A stretch of DNA of 64,000 bases. It comes from Ceraceosorus guamensis (taxonomy: Eukaryota > Basidiomycota > Exobasidiomycetes > Ceraceosorales > Ceraceosoraceae). The position numbers and the translations under genes were made by a program. The stretch spans positions 9,255 to 73,254 of the forward strand of contig NW_020290053.1 in NCBI RefSeq assembly GCF_003144195.1, given 5' to 3'. Positions 33,239-43,333 of this stretch are shown here, in pieces (position 1 is the stretch's first letter; the number at the start of each line of letters is the position of its first letter). The notes under the pieces are model-generated. The model was not told where the DNA came from and did not search any database. It saw nothing but the letters and a program-made list of their open reading frames with translations.

Positions 33239-33386
33239 GTTGCTTGTTCGAGACAGGGATCGAATGGGATCCGCTTTCGGGGTCTTGCTAGATAGGTCTG
33301 CGTGAAGAGCTTGCTGCCTTTGCGAATGTGCACTAGGATGAGGAGATGGGATCGTGCTCGGGCGGCGAGGGGGTTTTTTGAGTGTC

Positions 33387-33393
33387 TATTATA
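33387..33393 (-). promoter_or_regulatory. TATA box of the gene at 33238
   Basis: TATAATA read on the minus strand, about 150 bp upstream of the ATG. Confidence 0.45.
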
Positions 33394-33547
33394 CTTTTTT
33401 TTCGCTCGCTGACAAGTGGCAGTCTCACATATCAACACACTATAGCAGGAGCGCTGCTGCGCTCACTGCGGATTCGCTCACAGAGCATTGGGCGATATAT
33501 GGGCATCTACTTTGCTTCAATTTGAGCAACCCTTGATACCAGCGTCG

Positions 33548-33726
33548 TTAGACTATTCGCCCCCAGGTTGGCAATTGAGGCACAGCATCGATTTGACCGA
33601 GGGTCAAAGGCGCTGCCTTCTTCTGCCCTTCGTAATCGTTGTAGTCGGTGTACCACTCCTCTACACTTCCTGGAAACGGCTCGCACGGCCTTGCGTATTG
33701 CAAGTGCATGTACAGCCCGGCTCTTC
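33548..33726 (-). CDS. Terminal exon of a small unknown gene
   Basis: Reads RAGLYMHLQYARPCEPFPGS, then VEEWYTDYNDYEGQKKAAPL, ending LPTWGRIV and a stop at 33548. The composition (Tyr/Trp/Asp/Gly) is protein-like. It starts after an acceptor at 33727 (CTGCAAG). A GTCAGT donor about 70 bp upstream, after a frame reading EPCRVPMTQGG, gives a matching phase-1 join. The 5' end and any signal peptide were not found. Confidence 0.4.
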
Positions 33727-34056
33727 CTTGCAGCGTTGTGAGTCAAGTGCATGCCCACACGCAGCGACGACAACGCAAACGAGAACAAGGCTACACTGAC
33801 GTCCACCTTGAGTCATTGGTACTCTGCAGGGCTCTGAGCTGGCCAAGGGAGGTCACGGCGCTGCCCATCCAGCATACAAATCACACGGGCACCTTGCTAC
33901 TGGCACAGCGAGTCTTCACGCGCCGTCTACACGTTTACCCTGATCCGCTGTCAGAGGATCGCACGCGTCTCGCAAATTGAGCAAGTATAACATTCACGAT
34001 TTCGACCGAGAGCGAAAGATGTCTTGGCCTCGTGAAGGCGCTATAGTAAAGGGGAC

Positions 34057-34217
34057 ACGCGTCGCGCAAGAAGGCCAAAACATATTTGAGAGGGAATCAT
34101 GTGTGTAGAGAGAGGGGCCGGTGGCTTGAGCGGTCGACGCGTCGCGCAAGAAGGCCAAAACATATTTGAGAGGGAATCATGTGTGTAGAGAGAGGGGTCG
34201 GTGGCTTGAGCGGTCGA
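34057..34217. repeat. 80-bp tandem duplication
   Basis: Two adjacent copies of an 80-bp unit beginning ACGCGTCGCGCAAGAAGGCC, identical apart from one base (GGGGCCGG versus GGGGTCGG). Non-coding as far as seen. The near identity indicates a recent event. Confidence 0.95.
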
Positions 34218-34466
34218 GGAATGGCGACAAGTTGGACAAAGATAGATCTTTGCAACAAAAAGCTACTAGCCGAACATGTTCGGACATGCCCGTGTAGAAT
34301 CTGCGAGGACTTGTTGCTCTGATGCTCGCAGTGCAAGCACGTCAAACATCTTCGAGTGAGATGGAATCGAGGTCAGCTTTAAAGCCTGACTTCCCTCTTT
34401 CTGCAGTCCGACAGTGTTGCACGATGCGCATTCACTTGACCATCTAGTTGGTCTCCTTAGATGTAT

Positions 34467-34875
34467 TCAACGAACACGGAGATCTGTGCAATCGTCGTGG
34501 TGTCCACGACGAAGCAGGCAAGCGCCTTCGTTATTCCCCTCCAAGCTCTCGGCTTGCTCGGGAAGTATTGGCGTCCACGTTGCAGAGTCAGGCGAGCAAG
34601 ATAGCGTCCGAAGGGTAGAAAAGTCAGCGCTGCTCTGCTTCTCGATCAGCACGCCCTGCACCCTGCCGCCTTGCGATGGAGACGTGGTAACATCTGGTAG
34701 TCTAGTACTAACCTGTGCCACCATGCTGCAGCTGCTCACAATCGTCACCTCGGCTAGGATGATTCGGAGCTCCTCGCACTACGCTGATGCAGAGGACCAG
34801 CATTAGGCCAAGAAAAACTTTGGAGAGGGGTGCGCGTCTCGTCCATTTAGCAGCGGACTTCACAAAAGTGATCAT
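34467..34875 (-). CDS. Small secreted cysteine-containing protein
   Basis: 120 aa from exons 34875-34740 and 34693-34467; intron 34739-34694 (GTGAGC donor, ACTACCAG acceptor, phase 1, 46 bp). The signal peptide has a basic N-region and a strong core (KVFLGLMLVLCISVVRGAP), cut before Ala-Pro. The mature part reads TTSPSQGGRVQGVLIEKQS, then SCSPDSATWTPILPEQAE, and ends CLLRRGHHDDCTDLRVR; three cysteines. The first exon is too short to stand out alone; it was found by reading upstream of the second. Same strand and architecture as the genes at 33238, 36895, 38725 and 41656. Confidence 0.55.
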
Positions 34876-36501
34876 GGTGATGCATGCAGCTTCGTTCGCG
34901 CAATGTTCTGGGTGCTTGGTGGTACGGAGTGCTCAGCTTGTGTGTGGAGACTGAGACGAGATGGCCAGCTGTGGAAGTTTGGGAATTTTAGAGTGAGGGA
35001 AGGGCTGAACAAAAATAAAGGTATTCTTCAGCGCTTTTTGCTCTCGACGCTTTCGGGCACTCTCAATATGTCCGATCCAGGTAAAGTTTTGCGCACATTA
35101 CTTTCTACTTCACCGAGCGTTGATTCGGATTGATTCAAAAGAATTCGGCTCGGCAAGGACCACTTGCTGAGGTCAGCTGCTCAAATATCGGGTCACTCGT
35201 CCAGCAGCGTCTCGTCCGTCCGTTGGAGCATCAAGCAAGGTACATACCCTGCACTCACTTCCAGCGCAGCAAGTGCGCAGATGAGCCTTCTCGCTTGGAG
35301 CACGAAAAGGGCTCGATGGCTCTGCACGAAGTGCACTCGGGACCCGGAAAGCCGTCTGCGTGAGTAGCTTAGCGAAGGCTTTGCAACGCAGACGCTGAGA
35401 GGAGGCCTGGTGCATCTGTGAAGACACACGGTCTCGGAACGGGCAGGCACGGGCGAGCTGTTGATGCTGAGTGAGTGTTGGGGAATGAACATCGTTGTGT
35501 GTTGTGACCGCACCGTGCAGAAGTCCTGAGTCCGAGTTCGATTATGTCCTTGGGCAGCTTCAGGTGTATGACTTGTGACGCTAACGCGTGCCTGGAATGC
35601 GCATCCACCCGTGGGACTGCTCGCCATTCATCGCTCGACTCAATGTCCATCTTATGGTCATCATAAAATGTACCCTGAGTGATTCAGTCTGCCTCTCTGA
35701 GCGCTGACCTATCAAAACGCCTCTAAAACTCCGAGTTGTGGGTCAGACCCGTACCCGAGTCTTTGGGATCTCGATCTCGCTCGACCTTTGCGCTCAAGCC
35801 TCGTCGACTGACACGCACGACTCACCCTTCTCGACATAGCATCTGCAAGGCGCTTGAACAAATCAAGCCAGCGTCGCTGGGCTTCAGATACAATTTCTTG
35901 CTAATATCTCACTACTCATTCGACAGATGGCACAGACAAAGCAGTCTCGGAGAGTCTGAAACGGGGCGCCCGGGTAGTCGGGCAAACTTCACATTTTCTT
36001 TTGTCTCCTGGGAGAGAGCAGGCCATATTTCGGTCCCCACGCGAAGCGCTGGCGAGACACGCCTCATGCGGTATGGGATGCATTGAATGAAGACTCCTTT
36101 TGCAAGAATTTCCGTGAGCATCAACAGCCGATGTGAGATGTGGCAAAAATGTCATTTAGAGTGAGAGCAGGAAGGCCGTGTCACGTGGTGTGCGCACGCA
36201 TTCGGATGCATACACACATGTGCTTAGCTAGACGATCGACAGATGTGACCTACTGAGAGGAATCCACCATCATCACCTCTGATCGCCTGATAGGTCGTTG
36301 ACAGTGAAGGCAAGGAGTGACGAAAAGAAGAGAAGTCAAGAGTCTGGGTCCGTCTTGATGTTGTGATTGTCTGTGCGGACATTTCGGCAGTAGCCAAAGC
36401 AAAAGCTATTGTCAAATGCTTGCGTTCCTTCTTGATTACAATGGAAACAAGAGTCGAAGCACTGGTACTACCCATGATGTGTCTCGCTTGAGTGCAGGCT
36501 T
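34876..36501. other. Intergenic, one weak candidate
   Basis: A minus-strand stretch beginning at 35650 (MDIESSDEWRAVPRVDAHSR) is protein-like for about 45 residues, but no splice partner was found. Otherwise nothing is supported. Confidence 0.3.
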
Positions 36502-36895
36502 CTAGCAATCGGCGCCACCCAGATCGACCTCCAGTCCGAACGTGCCGTCCGAAAGATCAGTATCGAGGTTGACCGACACTTTTCGAGGCCCATCGCACAT
36601 CGGAGCCGACAGAAGAGAAGCAGAGTTGTGCGTGGAAAGTCGTGTCAGCAATCTCGTCGGAACTGATGTTGCTGACGTGTCTCGTCTCAAGAGTCGCCTA
36701 CCGCACTCCAGACTCACGTGGCTTACGGCGCTGCGACTGGCCAGCAAGCTGTCCGTCCGACTCGCGAGATTGCACAGGTGCAGCACTCGACAGGCCCACC
36801 GATAGCATCAGCATGACTACAAAGAAAGACAACAGACTGCGCGCGACGGTACTTGAAACCGCATAGAATGAAGCAGTCTTGAAAAGCCCGAACAT
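36502..36895 (-). CDS. Small secreted protein with acidic C-terminus
   Basis: 112 aa from exons 36895-36718 and 36662-36502 (115 aa if the alternative acceptor at 36672 is used; both keep frame). Intron donor GTGAGT, phase 1. The signal peptide (MFGLFKTASFYAVSSTVARS, then LLSFFVVMLMLSVGLSSAAP) is long and cut before Ala-Pro. The C-terminal exon reads RKVSVNLDTDLSDGTFGLEV then DLGGADC, Asp-rich and ending in Cys. TATAAG lies about 155 bp upstream. No family recognised. Confidence 0.58.
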
Positions 36896-37047
36896 GTTGC
36901 TGCGACGTGTCGAGACAGAAGTGTCTTGAATGCAGAGCGATGTGAAGTGTGGAAGGTCCGTGAGACAGTGCTTGGCTTGGTGAGTTGTTTGGATCCGGAG
37001 CTGTGGGAACATATCGCAGCAAGAGAAGCACTCGATCAGACGTCCAA

Positions 37048-37053
37048 CTTATA
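37048..37053 (-). promoter_or_regulatory. TATA box of the gene at 36895
   Basis: TATAAG read on the minus strand, about 155 bp upstream of the ATG. Confidence 0.45.
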
Positions 37054-38261
37054 CAGCTTGCTTCAATTGTGCTTCGCATTGCCGCCTGCCAAAGCACGCC
37101 GACAACAACGCAACGGACCAGCACTAGTATGCGCTGATCTGGTGATTGGAAAGGCCTACAGTGACGTACTATCATATCGAAGTGCCGAAGAGAGCGGTGG
37201 AGCGAAGACGGTCTTCAGCCGAATGAAAACACATGGCATACCTCCGAACGGGAAAGCGCGCTTTAAACCCAGGAGACTGCCGTGCTGAACGGTCATCACA
37301 CGAAAACACGGTCAGCTCAGATGGACTGAGGTGTCATTGTCAGTAGAGGAGATGGCTCCGATGAGTCAGCCTTGTTTTCCACACCGTGTGCTCATCTATG
37401 CTGTGCTCCCACTTCGCACATACACCAAACAGCGTACCTTGACGAGAAACGCTCACAAACACGAGTGCTTCTAGCTCTTCCTCGGAGCGCTACAAACACG
37501 AGACTGTTTATCGCACCGTCCCTCGCGTCGGAGTCACATTTGTGGCGTGTTTTCGACGCCTGAGCCTGTTACTTTGGGAACGCTTCAGCCCGAACTCCGC
37601 ACGTGGATGCCCCACATCATCGAGCTCGAAAGCCTTCGAAGTCGGATCACTTTTGTTGGTCTTTCAACATAATGATGGATGCGGTATATCATCAACCGCA
37701 TCTTATTAAGCGCACCGTCCCCTTTGCTGCATGAGGTACCTGAACGGTCGGGACAGGGCATGGGCCTCCGTTCTGTGCACGTATATAAGTCTCTTCCAGT
37801 TCCTTCAATGGAGCTCCCACTCGTCACGAATTCAATCTCCTCTCACAACACATCTCTCTCGTGTTCAGGCTACCACGAGCTCATGCTGAAGCCCCTCTAG
37901 CTGGTTGTGGTAGCACAAGGTGCACTCGCGCCTGCGAATGCCAGTCACCGTGCGTTTTGAGCGTGTTGTTTACCAAACACAGCTACTCTGTCTCCTAAAA
38001 GTCATCATTGCACTTCTTACTGAGAGACCGTATGTAAAAGTACGGGTCAGATTACACAGGAGAAGGATTGCAGATAGCACGTTCACCAGCAAAGGGTAGC
38101 TCAGTGTAGCACGTGTAGAGGGCCGGCAGAGAAAGGTGATTAGAGTTCTGGGCCAGATGCCTTGTGTCGATCGTGCCATAAGCTAGGTGGAAAGGTCGGT
38201 ACGTCTGCCTTTCACTGCTGCAGCCTAAACCTCTTTTGGCGCCATGCAACGCTGTCGGACC
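37054..38261. other. Intergenic with a TATA box and a possible relic
   Basis: A TATATAAG at about 37782-37789 on the plus strand has no convincing gene after it. About 100 bp downstream, 37883-37960 reads MLKPL, an in-frame stop, then LVVVAQGALAPANASHRAF and a second stop, resembling a broken signal-peptide exon. Nothing else supported. Confidence 0.3.
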
Positions 38262-38725
38262 TCAGTCCACACTCTTGACGTGCTCTGACTCGCGTCTCTC
38301 AAGCTTGATTCCGACGTCGTTTCCATGCCACGAGAGTTCTTCTCCTGGAAGCTCCCACCTCTTGTGAATGTTACTTGGTGAGATCATATCAGAATGTCGC
38401 TGTTGCAGACGCAAGGCTGAGTCCGTATTCAGGCCAACCTTGGCCCCACGTCGATACAGCCGCTTTCCGAGGTTTGAAAAAGCGACGGCTGCTTTACCCT
38501 TGTCGTTGTCAACTAGTTTGAAGATTTGTAGTGTGAGAGTGAGGTCCAACAAAGAAGGCGCTCTAAAGGCAGCTGTCTGCGAGTTGGTCACTCACTGGCA
38601 AACTCTGTGGTGCGGCTCAATTCATGTTGCTCTTCCGCCGGGAGCATGGGCGCCGCCAAAGTAGCAGAGGACAGGATGGTGAAAGTAGACATCGCTGCCA
38701 ACAACCAAAAGAGATGGGAGACCAT
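38262..38725 (-). CDS. Small secreted basic protein, two exons
   Basis: 126 aa from exons 38725-38596 and 38512-38262; intron 38595-38513 (GTGAGT donor, AAACTAG acceptor, phase 1). The signal peptide is MVSHLFWLLAAMSTFTILSS then ATLAAP. The mature part has a basic segment (NLGKRLYRRGAKVG), then NTDSALRLQQRHSDMISPSN, then WELPGEELSWHGNDVGI. The last stretch loosely recalls the L-x-L-A-P-G hairpin repeated in the giant protein at 43-49 kb; with one short match this is only a hint. No cysteines in the mature part. TATAAG about 155 bp upstream. Confidence 0.6.
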
Positions 38726-38879
38726 TTGGGCTTGGAGATGTCGTGCGTCGGGGCTGATTGGAGATGAGTTTCTTCTTGTCTGGTTCCTTACGCCTTTGGG
38801 ATGATGGGGAAAGCTGGGTATTGGAGGTCGGAGCATGAAGCATGAATAAGATGATGGGAGGGCAAACATCGCTCGCGTA

Positions 38880-38885
38880 CTTATA
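38880..38885 (-). promoter_or_regulatory. TATA box of the gene at 38725
   Basis: TATAAG read on the minus strand, about 155 bp upstream of the ATG. Confidence 0.5.
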
Positions 38886-38914
38886 ATCGGGTGCCCTTCT
38901 CCTGCAGTCGCCAT

Positions 38915-41034
38915 GCACTTTGGTCATTGTCACTCGACGAACGATAAAGAGCCGAGGTGCTTCACATCGATGGGAGTTATGGCCGCTCAATTCTGGCAAA
39001 GTCACACTTTTTGTGCTGTTGACAATTTGCCAGCCACCTTATCGTGGCGTTTCCATTTGGTGTTTGTCGGGCCTGGCGAGGCTGAATGGTCCCTGCAACG
39101 CAGCAGCGTTGGCACAGACGTAGCGTCTGAGCAGAAGTGCCCGAGCCATCACTTTGGAGTCAACTAGCGATCAGCACAGGCACGCAGACTTTGTGTTGCC
39201 CCGATGTACATTGCGTCGTCATGACCATCAGAGAGCAGATGCGCTCTCGCTTTGATGTTTGGGAACTTCGATCTTTAGTGGGATCCTTGTCAACTCGCAA
39301 CAGCAACAGCAAGTGCATCCCATGGATATCCTCCAAAAGCTGGTCGAGTGAACTTCGTTGGGCGGAGTACAATGCGGCAAACTTGTCTAGGCCGAATGTG
39401 CAGTGCAATCACTCTAGTCTGTATCATCGTCAGCTTGGTCATCTGGGTCGCCGGTTGATGTTCCTCCAGGCAGATCCCATCTTTTCTTGAGGTCCTGTAG
39501 ATTCTTCGATGCGTGTTCCTGACCATCAAATGAATCAAGCAAATTCATTGAGTGGCTTTCTAAGTCCGGCAATTCTCGACCCATAATTGGGGTCCTCGAC
39601 GCGGAGGTCGATGTCTGCTTTCGGCACTTTACTCTAGCTGTTCCAAGCGAATAAAAGACCGATCACAGTCACGGAAAGAGTGCTTACATTAAGTCAAAGC
39701 GACTCCAAGAGATTACAACATCCGCGAAAGACTCACAAGTATAAGAAGCGCTCCGGCCCTGGTTGCAGCCACTTCCAGCTGTGGCCACCGGAGTCCCCAA
39801 AAGAAGGAGCCTAGTCAATAAAAGCCAACTGCAGAAAAGAAGAACGGGAGACCATTTTGGGCTCTTCGATTTCGGATGGGTCCGCTGATTCGGTGTGCGC
39901 ATGACGAGAAAAAGACTGCAGACACGCCACGGTTGTAAAGGTAAAGATTCGGTCAGAAGTCGGAGGACGACGCCGTTCGACGCAAAACTCGGAGATTGTG
40001 AGTCTAAAATTAGTCACAAGATGTCTTGTGGGCCGTACTGGTTGCAGAGCTCTTCAAGCTTGTGTGGATATTCATACTTTTCTGCCGACAGCATCTTCAT
40101 TTATTAGATCCACGCACACACCGCATCGCCTGCAGGAGAGTAACGATGATATTTCGCTTCGCAGTCGGCATTCATGAAGCTGCGAGCACTGCAAGCTCGA
40201 GCCTCTCGAGCTTCCAAGCACTTATTCGGTCTAAACGAATAGAGCACTGGCCTCTTCATATCTCTGCTCAATTATCAGCTCCGCTCTCTACTCAGTAAGA
40301 AATCGAAACCTCCTCACAACATCAGCACCAGCGATAGATGAAATGGGCCTGACAGTGATGACGATGTCATGGACAGGTATGATAGCTGCCCCCTGCCAGC
40401 GTCTGTGAGCGCTTTCGACCGGAATGATAGTCTGCGCGGGGTTGCGCAAGCAAAACTCTCGAAGGCGAATTTACGCAGTCTTCGGAGCGACCCAGTCGGC
40501 TCAGACTTGAGAGGCGCCTGAACAGTCGAAGGCTCAGCAGACCTCGTGGGCCTGCGCAAGGTGTCGACATCACCCGCCTTAGAGGCCCGTCTTACGCAGA
40601 CACTCGAAGGACAGAGCGAGATTTAGAGTCTGAGTCAAAGTGGTGTTGTTGCAAACACATCAACATCGGTGATGTTGACATGACACAATGAAATCGTGAT
40701 TGCCAGTCCATCACGATTGTTCGCCCGCGGGTAGGACCCAGCCTCTTTGGCTGTGGCGTGAGGAATCCTTGGACTGCCACGAGTGATGGGCTCTAATAGT
40801 ACTTGGTTGGAGGCGTGACGAAAAAAGGAGACAGGGGAAAGTGCAGAAAACATGCATTTCTTCTCAAATTGGGTAGTCGAGAGAAGCCAACCATAGTCTC
40901 AAAGAGTAGAAACGCGCTTGTGAGCCTAACATTGGGACGACCAAGAAATTGTGGTGCCGTGGCTCATCGTCCGGCTTCGGCCGCCTGATGCTTGCCAACG
41001 CTTGTGGGCTTGTTTTTGCATTTGTGCTGCTGTA
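38915..41034. other. Intergenic, nothing firmly supported
   Basis: A minus-strand frame near 39684-39902 contains a hydrophobic run (LLFCSWLLLTRLLLLGTPVA) like a signal peptide, but its start and following exon are unclear. Confidence 0.3.
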
Positions 41035-41656
41035 TCATCCATGGACTTTCTTCTTTGTCCTCCAACTCTCTTTGACGGGGTGGAGGGTGATCATGCCTGT
41101 TATACCCCACCGGCGCGACATTCTGGGTGTGCTCCTCATCTTGCCAGCTTTGCGACGGTGGGAATCCTCTGCGTCATCGTCGACTGAGGACCCTAAATCA
41201 CCGAGCCCGCCGAGCTGCTGTTCAAGCTGGGGAGTTGTGACTCGATGAAGCATGTTGGGCGAATGAAACAGTTCTTGAGGCTGAGGCTGCGCTAAGTTGT
41301 GATGATCTGCCGGTCCAACCTTGGTCGCGAGGCCCGTCACGATCGAGCCTTGCCACGCCTCTGCTGCTATTGCTGTCGCTGGCCGACTCAATCCGCGAGC
41401 ATTCGCAGGGAGCAACACCTGCCTTTCGCCGCGAGCTGCAAGCAGGGTTTTGCGCCGGTTCAGCAGTGGACCGCCGGACGTGATGACAATAGTCAAGGAT
41501 CTCTTCGCTATCACAGGACTCACGAAGAGGCAGCACACCATTGTCACGCTCATACTCATCTTGCAGCGGGATCGAAAAGGCGCTGCGTGCCATAAATAGC
41601 AGCTGCGCAATCAGCATGGCGAGCCAAATTGCTGTTGTCGGGCGCGTGCGAAACAT
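41035..41656 (-). CDS. Small secreted protein, two exons
   Basis: 177 aa from exons 41656-41524 and 41435-41035; intron 41523-41436 (GTGAGT donor, GCTTGCAG acceptor, phase 1). The signal peptide is MFRTRPTTAIWLAMLIAQLL then FMARSAFS, followed by IPLQDEYERDNG. Exon 2 reads RGERQVLLPANARGLSR, an Ala/Gly-rich middle, a Gln/His stretch (NLAQPQPQELFHSPN), an acidic patch (SSVDDDAEDSH) and a basic end (SWRTKKKVHG). The second exon also stays open past the donor in another frame, but the spliced frame is the longer and more protein-like. TATAAAAG lies about 145 bp upstream. It sits just before the giant gene, same strand. Confidence 0.6.
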
Positions 41657-41797
41657 CAAGAGTGGAGATGATAAGGTACTTCGGCCCCGCCCCATGGCGC
41701 CGAAGATCATCCGGCTCATTGAAAGAAAAGAGGGCAAGAGGATGAAAGGTTATATCAGGAGTGGAGCCCCTCTCGAGTCGCTCACAAGTGCAACCTC

Positions 41798-41805
41798 CTT
41801 TTATA
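41798..41805 (-). promoter_or_regulatory. TATA box of the gene at 41656
   Basis: TATAAAAG read on the minus strand, about 145 bp upstream of the ATG. Confidence 0.6.
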
Positions 41806-41891
41806 CCTGCGTCATCTTGTACAACGGCATACACCCCACGAGACTTGGGTTTGCCTTGATGGTGATCTTGTAGACTGTCATAACTCCAAGG

Positions 41892-42593
41892 TCAATCACG
41901 AGTGCAGGCACCAACATCGAACATTTGCGTTGACAGCGAAAGCTCGTCATGACAAGCTCCCCTTGACCAGAGTGGACCCCATTCGCAACTCAATTTTGGC
42001 TGCTTTCCTGTCCGTTCGGATTGTCTCCAAAGGTCAAATGAAAGCTTCGGGTCACGAGATGAATGATCAAGTATATATAGATGAATCTTGAGTGAGTCCT
42101 TTGGATGCCCGTACTGGCGACTGGCTGCACGTCGGGATCCAATTGACGAAAGGTCCCGTGCTGCGAGTACCAATTGGTAATCAACGCGTGGGTGGCAGGC
42201 ATAGTCAAGGTCACCGCGATCCGTTAGTGTAAGCCATATGTGTCCAAACATCGCCGCTACCTTTTGTGGATCAGGCTGATTCGATTCGTGCGGCACCCTG
42301 AATCTGAAGGGCTCAGCGGAATGTTGATACCAGAGGGAGATCAGCTTGTGATCAGAACCACCACAGAGGAGACGGGGGTATCCAGAAGGCCCGAGGTACC
42401 GGGAGCATGACTTGCGCTGCGCAAAGCACATGGTGGGTATGACCTGAAGAGCAAAGTGATGCCAGGTCGCGACCTGCCAGCAATGCACGAGATGCTGAAG
42501 CCTCATCCGTCCAGTAGCAGGAGTGACTTTCCAATGACAACACTTGATCGCAAGTCCAAGATCTTGGAGGGAGAGGTACGGAAACACGAGCAA
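41892..42593 (-). CDS. Possible coding region, unknown
   Basis: A minus-strand open frame of 233 codons. The middle part is protein-like (SDHKLISLWYQHSAEPFRF, then QPDPQKVAAMFGHIWLTLTD, then RVDYQLVLAARDLSSIG); both ends look less convincing, suggesting that exon boundaries lie inside. No start or signal peptide could be placed. Confidence 0.3.
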   Translation of the reverse strand: MLVFPYLSLQDLGLAIKCCHWKVTPATGRMRLQHLVHCWQVATWHHFALQVIPTMCFAQRKSCSRYLGPSGYPRLLCGGSDHKLISLWYQHSAEPFRFRVPHESNQPDPQKVAAMFGHIWLTLTDRGDLDYACHPRVDYQLVLAARDLSSIGSRRAASRQYGHPKDSLKIHLYILDHSSRDPKLSFDLWRQSERTGKQPKLSCEWGPLWSRGACHDELSLSTQMFDVGACTRD

Positions 42594-42724
42594 TGCACAC
42601 CAGCACCACTACTGTTGGTCTTACCGGTGTGATGACGCCTCTTCACAAAAACACGCTCCGTTCTGGTGGCTCTGCGCAGCTGTTAGTCATGTACGTCGAA
42701 GATGGGCAACCAACCCCTACGCCT

Positions 42725-42952
42725 TCAGTTCAGACTTGACAGACTTTCGGAGTGGGTGCTAGCCTCAAGCTGCCACAGTTGTCTGCTCTCATCGATGGGC
42801 GTCGCCCAGTACGTTGCCAGCGACTGCTCCGAAGTGCGGTGATGTTTGTGCTCGATGAAGTGCTTTTCCTCGACGTTCCTTAGTGTCCACGCTTGAACTA
42901 CGGGTGTCATGACCACGCTTGGGAGAGACCAATCTTCTCGGTGCGCTGATTT
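42725..42952 (-). CDS. Possible terminal exon, unknown
   Basis: Begins after a possible acceptor (AAAATCAG) and reads HREDWSLPSVVMTPVVQAW, then NVEEKHFIEHKHHRTSEQS, ending SESLSSLN. No upstream exon was identified. It lies downstream of the giant gene on the same strand. Confidence 0.25.
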   Translation of the reverse strand, partial: KSAHREDWSLPSVVMTPVVQAWTLRNVEEKHFIEHKHHRTSEQSLATYWATPIDESRQLWQLEASTHSESLSSLN

Positions 42953-43333
42953 TTGCCCGCAAAACAGTGTGTATCCTGTGGCGGCTATCAGGAAAGTGCT
43001 GACCCCGTGGCTCGAAAGGTGTTGATGCTTTCACAGTGGGCAGCCCAGGAAAGGCTTATCAGCAACCGAACCCTTCTAGTAACGCTGACAGAAAGATACT
43101 GGTGCCGCGCGAGGAATCAAATGGCGCTGCGTCGTGTCCGACCTGCTTCATTCGTCGCGTTGATTCGCAGTACACAAGACGAGCGCCTCCATGCACACTG
43201 GTGGGCAGCTTAGTACATTTGAGTCCCAGCTGGAGAAATTCCGCGAGTGCTCGGGCAGCCTCACGGCGTGCGGAGGGCAACGCAATCTGCTGGGGCCTTC
43301 ATTGCAGCGCAGACCGAGCAATAGACCCATGGG

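Noticed and set aside
40949-41248. Plus-strand hydrophobic frame
   Set aside because: Antisense to the second exon of the secreted-protein gene at 41656.
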